A stretch of DNA of 64,000 bases from the NCBI GenBank assembly GCA_001898415.1, contig MKTU01000039.1:1-64000 (forward strand), read 5' to 3'. The translations under genes and the position numbers were made by a program. Positions 60,162 to 64,000 of the stretch are shown piece by piece; position 1 is the first letter of the stretch, and the number at the start of each line of letters is the position of its first letter. The notes beneath the pieces were generated by a model. The model was not told where the DNA came from. It made no database searches and worked only from the letters and a program-made list of their open reading frames with translations. The DNA is from Rhodanobacter sp. 67-28 (GTDB lineage Bacteria > Pseudomonadota > Gammaproteobacteria > Xanthomonadales > Rhodanobacteraceae).

Positions 60162-61358
60162 ATGAACGCCACCCCGACTTTTCCGATCGAAGTGCGCGGC
60201 AGCGCCACGCGCCCGCTGGGCATGAGCCCGGCCCGTTTCCTGCGCGACTACTGGCAGAAGCGCCCGCTGCTGATCCGCAACGCCTTCCCCGGCTTCCGCC
60301 CGCCGCTGCAACCGGACGATCTCGCCGGCCTGGCCTGCGAGCCCACCGCGCTGGCGCGGCTGATCGTGCACGACGAGGTGCGCGACCGCTGGCGGGTCAA
60401 GTCGAGCCCGCTGGAAGAGGCCGATTTCGCCACCACGCCACCACGCAACTGGACCTTGCTGGTGCAGGACGTGGACAAGTGGGACGCCGACGTGGCCGGC
60501 CTGCTGCAACACTTCCGGTTCCTGCCGAGCTGGCGCATGGACGACGTGATGGTGTCCTACGCCGAACCCGGCGGCGGCGTCGGCGCGCACATCGATCAGT
60601 ACGACGTGTTCCTGCTGCAGGGCCTGGGCCAGCGCCACTGGGCGATCAGCGACGATCCGCTGGCACCGAAGGCGTTCCGGCCCGACATCGAGCTCAAGCA
60701 ACTGGTGCAGTTCGAGCCGACCCACGAATGGCTGCTCGACCCGGGCGACATGCTCTACCTGCCGCCGGGCGTGCCGCACGACGGCGTCGCCTTCGGCGGC
60801 CCGTGCATGACGTTCTCCGTCGGCATGCGCGCGCCCTCGCAAGCCGAACTGACCGGCGACCTGGCCGATTACATCGCCGAGCAGTTGCCTGACGAGTTGC
60901 GTTACGCCGATCCCGACCTGACCCCGGCCCGGCATGCCGGCGAGATCGACCGCGCCGCGCTGGAGCGGCTCAAGGCGGCCCTGCCATTTGCCGCCACCCT
61001 GCGCGAGGACCTGCTGCGTGACTGGTTCGGCCGCTTCATCACCCGCTACCGCAACGCGCAGGTGCCGGTGGCGCCGGAGCATCCACTGAGCGATGAGCGG
61101 TTCGCCGCGCGCCTCGCCGCCGGTGCCCGGCTGCTGCGCCACCCCTGGGCGCGCATGGCCTGGGCGGGCGGCAAGACCGGTGGCGTGCTGTACGTGTGTG
61201 GCCAGGCCTATGGCGCATCGGTGGAACTGGCGCAACGGCTGTGTGCCGAACGCGAACTGGCCTTCGACCGCACGCCTGTCGCCGCCGACCGCGAACTCCT
61301 GCTCGCCCTGGTCAACGACGGCCACCTGCTGCTGCGCCCGGCGCGCCGCCGCCGATGA
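60162..61358 (+). CDS. JmjC-type ribosomal protein hydroxylase, RoxA (YcfD)-like
   Basis: The 398-residue protein is a JmjC/cupin 2-oxoglutarate oxygenase resembling E. coli YcfD, which hydroxylates an Arg of ribosomal protein L16. Iron ligands are H143 and D145 in GAHIDQYDVF and H206 in PPGVPHDGVAF. The N-terminal FLRDYWQKRPLLIRNAFPGF is typical, and the C-terminal winged-helix part is present. TACAAT (60150-60155) lies only 6 bases before the ATG, suggesting a leaderless message. The stop overlaps the next start as ATGA. Confidence 0.88.
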   Translation: MNATPTFPIEVRGSATRPLGMSPARFLRDYWQKRPLLIRNAFPGFRPPLQPDDLAGLACEPTALARLIVHDEVRDRWRVKSSPLEEADFATTPPRNWTLLVQDVDKWDADVAGLLQHFRFLPSWRMDDVMVSYAEPGGGVGAHIDQYDVFLLQGLGQRHWAISDDPLAPKAFRPDIELKQLVQFEPTHEWLLDPGDMLYLPPGVPHDGVAFGGPCMTFSVGMRAPSQAELTGDLADYIAEQLPDELRYADPDLTPARHAGEIDRAALERLKAALPFAATLREDLLRDWFGRFITRYRNAQVPVAPEHPLSDERFAARLAAGARLLRHPWARMAWAGGKTGGVLYVCGQAYGASVELAQRLCAERELAFDRTPVAADRELLLALVNDGHLLLRPARRRR

Positions 61359-62308
61359 AGCTGCAGCACTTCCACGTCGAGATCGCCGACTGGTCGCGCG
61401 AGGACCAGCGCGCCGCCCTGCTCGACCTGCGCGCCACGGTGTTCATCCACGAACAGGGCGTGAGCGAGCAGCGCGAGCGCGACGGGCTGGACGTCGACTG
61501 CTGGCACGTGCTGGCCCGCGACGATGCCGGCCACCCGATCGGCTGCGGCCGGCTCACGCCGCAACACAAGATCGGCCGCATGGCGGTATTGCCGGACTGG
61601 CGCGGCCAGGGCGTAGGCGCGGCGCTGCTGCGCGAGCTGCTGGGCCTGGCGCGCGCGCAGGGCTGGTCCGAGGTGGCACTGGACGCCCAGGTCAGCGCGA
61701 TCGGCTTCTACACCCGCGCCGGTTTCGTGGCATATGGGGACGAATTCGAGGACGCGGGGCTGGCACACCGCGCCATGCGGCTGGTGTTCGAGCGGGACGC
61801 GACGGTCGAGCATCCGCCTGGTCGCGATCCCGGACGGCTGGCGACCGGCACGGCGGCGGAATGCGTGCAGGCGCGGCTGCAACTGCTGCGTGATGCGCGT
61901 CATCAGCTGGCCGTGCGCCTGCCCGCGCTCACTGCCGACACCTTCGCCGATGCGGAACAACTGGCCGAGTTGCGACGCATCGCCACCTCCGGCCGCAGTG
62001 CGCTGATCCGCGTGCTGCTGCACGAGCCGCAGGCCGCGCTGCAGGCCGACCATCCACTGATCGGCCTGGCCCAGCGCCTGTCCAGCGCGTTCCAGATCCG
62101 CGTGCCGGTCGACGACGTCGACCTGGCCTGGCCTTCGGCCTGCCTGCTCAACGACGTCGGCGGTTACCTGTTCCTGCCCGCGGCGGAGCGTCCACCTGGA
62201 CGCGCGGCGCGCGACGACCGCGCCGGCGCCGCGCCGCTGCAACAGCAATTCGACGAGGTGTGGGAGCGCTCCGAGCGCGCCACGGCGCTGCAGCGGCTGG
62301 ATATCTGA
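61355..62308 (+). CDS. GNAT acetyltransferase fused to an unrecognised C-terminal domain
   Basis: Residues 1-145 form a GNAT domain of the ElaA/YjcF kind (AALLDLRATVFIHEQGVSEQ, GCGRLTPQHKIGRMAVLPDW, GFYTRAGFVAYGDEF). Residues 150-317 are a separate domain, from RDARHQLAVRLPALTADTFA through ALIRVLLHEPQAALQADHPL to ACLLNDVGGYLFLPAAERPP, that I cannot assign; its strands and placement of His/Asp recall a degenerate phospholipase-D-like fold, but no HKD motif is visible. It is translationally coupled to the ribosomal oxygenase gene. Confidence 0.78.
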   Translation: MKLQHFHVEIADWSREDQRAALLDLRATVFIHEQGVSEQRERDGLDVDCWHVLARDDAGHPIGCGRLTPQHKIGRMAVLPDWRGQGVGAALLRELLGLARAQGWSEVALDAQVSAIGFYTRAGFVAYGDEFEDAGLAHRAMRLVFERDATVEHPPGRDPGRLATGTAAECVQARLQLLRDARHQLAVRLPALTADTFADAEQLAELRRIATSGRSALIRVLLHEPQAALQADHPLIGLAQRLSSAFQIRVPVDDVDLAWPSACLLNDVGGYLFLPAAERPPGRAARDDRAGAAPLQQQFDEVWERSERATALQRLDI

Positions 62309-62462
62309 GCGAGACGGCCGCGCGGACTGAACCGCAGCTGGCTCGTGGCCATCCGCGTCCGCGACGATGCGCAACGCGACCAGGCCACACCCCTTGCGCG
62401 TTTGCGGCCGTGCATCGTGGCCGCGGAGCCGCGCCGCAGGCCGTCTGCGACCATTTCACGGG

Positions 62463-62493
62463 TTGCCGTGCCGTGGCGGGCGAAGGGTATAAT
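62463..62493 (+). promoter_or_regulatory. Probable sucA promoter
   Basis: A perfect TATAAT (62488-62493) is preceded by TTGCCG (62463-62468) with a 19-bp spacer. Transcription would begin about 110 bases before the sucA GTG, giving a long leader. No recognisable riboswitch was found in the leader or in the rest of the 303-bp gap after the acetyltransferase gene. Confidence 0.5.
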
Positions 62494-62611
62494 CACGCAG
62501 ATTGATACCAGTCATCCGCACGAGCCACCGGTCGGACTTGAAAACCGGTCGCAAGCCGCGACGTTCAGCTCACATGGATGGCTGCAAGCCTCTTTTTCTG
62601 CCGGTGGTGAC

Positions 62612-64000
62612 GTGAGTACAAACCTGATCCGCGAGTTCTACGAATCCTCCCAACTCGCTGGCGGCAACGCCGATTACGTGGAATCGCTGTACGACGCATG
62701 GCTGGCCGACCCCACGGCCGTTCCCGCCGAATGGGCAGGTTATTTCGAGACGTTCAAGGGTCGCGAATCGGGCGATGTCCCGCATGGCGCCGCCATTGCG
62801 CGGATCGAGGCGGCGCAGAAGCAGGGCCGCAACGGCGCCGCCGCCGTACCGATGAGCGACGAGTACGCGCGCAAGCAGGCCGGCGTGCTGCGCCTGCTCA
62901 CCGCCTACCGCTCGCGCGGCCACCTTGCCGCCGACCTCGACCCGCTGGGCCTGGCCGACAAGATGCCGGCCCCCGATCTCGGCCTGGCCTTCCACGGCTT
63001 GTCCGACGCCGACCTGGATACCGAATTCGACACCGGCAACTACGCTGGCGGCGGCCAGCGGCTGAAACTGCGTGACCTGCTCGATCGGTTGAAGAAGACC
63101 TACGCCAGCTCGATCGGCGCGGAGTTCATGCACATCAGCAACCACGAGCAGCGCAACTGGATCTACAGCCGGCTCGAACAATCCGCCGGCCAGAGCGGCC
63201 TGGACAAGGCCGGCAAGCAGCGCGTGCTCGACGGCCTCACCGCCGCCGAGGGCTTGGAGCGCTACCTGCACACCAAGTACGTCGGCCAGAAGCGCTTCTC
63301 GCTGGAAGGCGGCGACAGCCTGATCCCGATGCTCGACGACGTGGTGCGCGCGGCCGGCGACAACGGCATCAAGGAGCTGGTGATCGGCATGGCCCACCGC
63401 GGCCGCCTCAACGTGCTGGTCAACATCCTGGGCAAGCCGCCGAAGACCCTGTTCGACGAGTTCGAGGGCCGTTTCGACCACCCCGACGACCCGGCCCACT
63501 CCGGCGACGTGAAGTACCACATGGGCTTCTCCGCCGACGTCAAGACGCCCAAGGGCGGCGTGCACGTGGCGCTGGCGTTCAACCCCTCGCATCTGGAAAT
63601 CGTCAACCCGGTGGTGACCGGCTCGGTGCACGCGCGCCAGACCCGCCGCCGCGATACCGCGCACACGCAGTCGATGGCCGTGCTGATCCACGGCGACGCC
63701 GCGTTCGCCGGCCAGGGCGTGAACATGGAACTGTTCAACATGTCGCAGGCGCGCGGCTTCAAGATCGGCGGCAGCCTGCACATCGTGGTCAACAACCAGG
63801 TCGGCTTCACCACCTCCAATCCGGAGGACGCGCGTTCCACCATGTACTGCACCGACCTGGCCAAGATGGTCAACGCGCCGGTGCTGCACGTGAACGGCGA
63901 CGACCCGGAAGCGGTGATCCTGGTGACCCGGCTGGCCTACGACTTCCGCAAGCGGTTCCGCCGCGACGCGGTGATCGACCTGGTCTGCTACCGCCGCCAC
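62612..64000 (+). CDS. sucA: 2-oxoglutarate dehydrogenase E1 component SucA (partial, 5' part)
   Basis: SucA is the thiamine-diphosphate E1 of the 2-oxoglutarate dehydrogenase complex of the citric acid cycle. The frame runs for 463 codons to the window edge without a stop. The N-terminal REFYESSQLAGGNADYVESL binds E2. Further on are the conserved HISNHEQRNWIYSRLE, KRFSLEGGDSLIPMLD, GMAHRGRLNVLVNILGKP and HGDAAFAGQG (ThDP and metal region). The start is GTG at 62612 after GGTGGTGA; no in-frame ATG fits. About half the protein is missing. Confidence 0.95.
   Translation, partial: MSTNLIREFYESSQLAGGNADYVESLYDAWLADPTAVPAEWAGYFETFKGRESGDVPHGAAIARIEAAQKQGRNGAAAVPMSDEYARKQAGVLRLLTAYRSRGHLAADLDPLGLADKMPAPDLGLAFHGLSDADLDTEFDTGNYAGGGQRLKLRDLLDRLKKTYASSIGAEFMHISNHEQRNWIYSRLEQSAGQSGLDKAGKQRVLDGLTAAEGLERYLHTKYVGQKRFSLEGGDSLIPMLDDVVRAAGDNGIKELVIGMAHRGRLNVLVNILGKPPKTLFDEFEGRFDHPDDPAHSGDVKYHMGFSADVKTPKGGVHVALAFNPSHLEIVNPVVTGSVHARQTRRRDTAHTQSMAVLIHGDAAFAGQGVNMELFNMSQARGFKIGGSLHIVVNNQVGFTTSNPEDARSTMYCTDLAKMVNAPVLHVNGDDPEAVILVTRLAYDFRKRFRRDAVIDLVCYRRH

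Noticed and set aside
62570-64000. 476-codon minus-strand open frame at the right edge
   Set aside because: It is the complement of sucA, which is recognised on the plus strand with conserved motifs throughout.

Overview
The window is GC-rich chromosomal DNA from a gammaproteobacterium, most likely of the Xanthomonadales/Lysobacterales and probably the Rhodanobacteraceae (Rhodanobacter, Dyella, Luteibacter or Frateuria type). This rests on the order ndk-rlmN-pilF-rodZ-yfgM-bamB-der, a PsrA-type regulator directly ahead of beta-oxidation genes, REP-like palindromes of the CGTCATTCC..CGCGAA kind between genes, and the overall protein content. Species cannot be named from the sequence alone. Coding is dense and many neighbouring genes are joined by 4-bp ATGA or GTGA stop/start overlaps.

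Region by region. 1-1742 looks like the edge of an accessory segment: an AT-rich leader, a KfrA-type coiled-coil DNA-binding protein and about 640 bp with only degenerate or doubtful reading frames. 1743-8820 carries an exported VOC-fold protein, tadA, guaA and guaB (purine pathway), a CDF metal exporter, folD and an acetyltransferase. 8831-15727 is the conserved housekeeping cluster der, bamB, yfgM, rodZ, pilF, rlmN, ndk (ribosome assembly, outer membrane biogenesis, cell shape, type IV pili, rRNA methylation), without ispG and hisS, which often lie in this cluster. 15887-20382 is a fatty-acid beta-oxidation unit: a PsrA-like repressor with a palindromic operator in its own promoter, then a FadN-type bifunctional enzyme and thiolase FadA.

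20422-23426 is a small accessory patch: a HigB/HigA toxin-antitoxin pair, the frameshifted tail of a second antidote gene, an exported ChaN/Tiki-like protein and an FNT-family channel. 23544-28405 holds a cardiolipin-synthase-like lipoprotein, a GlxA-type regulator overlapping an isochorismatase-fold hydrolase, a TMEM175-type channel and cysteine synthase. 28482-31235 has siroheme synthase CysG and a CysB-like LysR regulator in divergent orientation. Together with cysK and the distant cysJ-cysI-cysH operon with a sulfite exporter (54873-60140), these form a sulfur-assimilation set. A near-identical 19-bp palindromic element occurs upstream of both blocks.

31356-34654 is a helicase/exonuclease pair resembling MrfA-MrfB of Bacillus subtilis. 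34701-43468 contains a TonB-like lipoprotein, murB, pyrD, a short-chain dehydrogenase, an ALDH7-type dehydrogenase, tRNA-Arg(CCU), the protein AMPylase SelO and two small conserved proteins. 43512-50830 has two RNA-modification enzymes, an MprF/VirJ pair for lysyl-phosphatidylglycerol metabolism and an oligopeptide transporter. 50905-54790 includes a methyltransferase, a small acidic protein, a translationally coupled PadR/HAAS/DUF1579 operon and a periplasmic cyclophilin. After the cys operon come a JmjC-type ribosomal oxygenase coupled to an acetyltransferase fusion, and the window ends inside sucA (2-oxoglutarate dehydrogenase E1).
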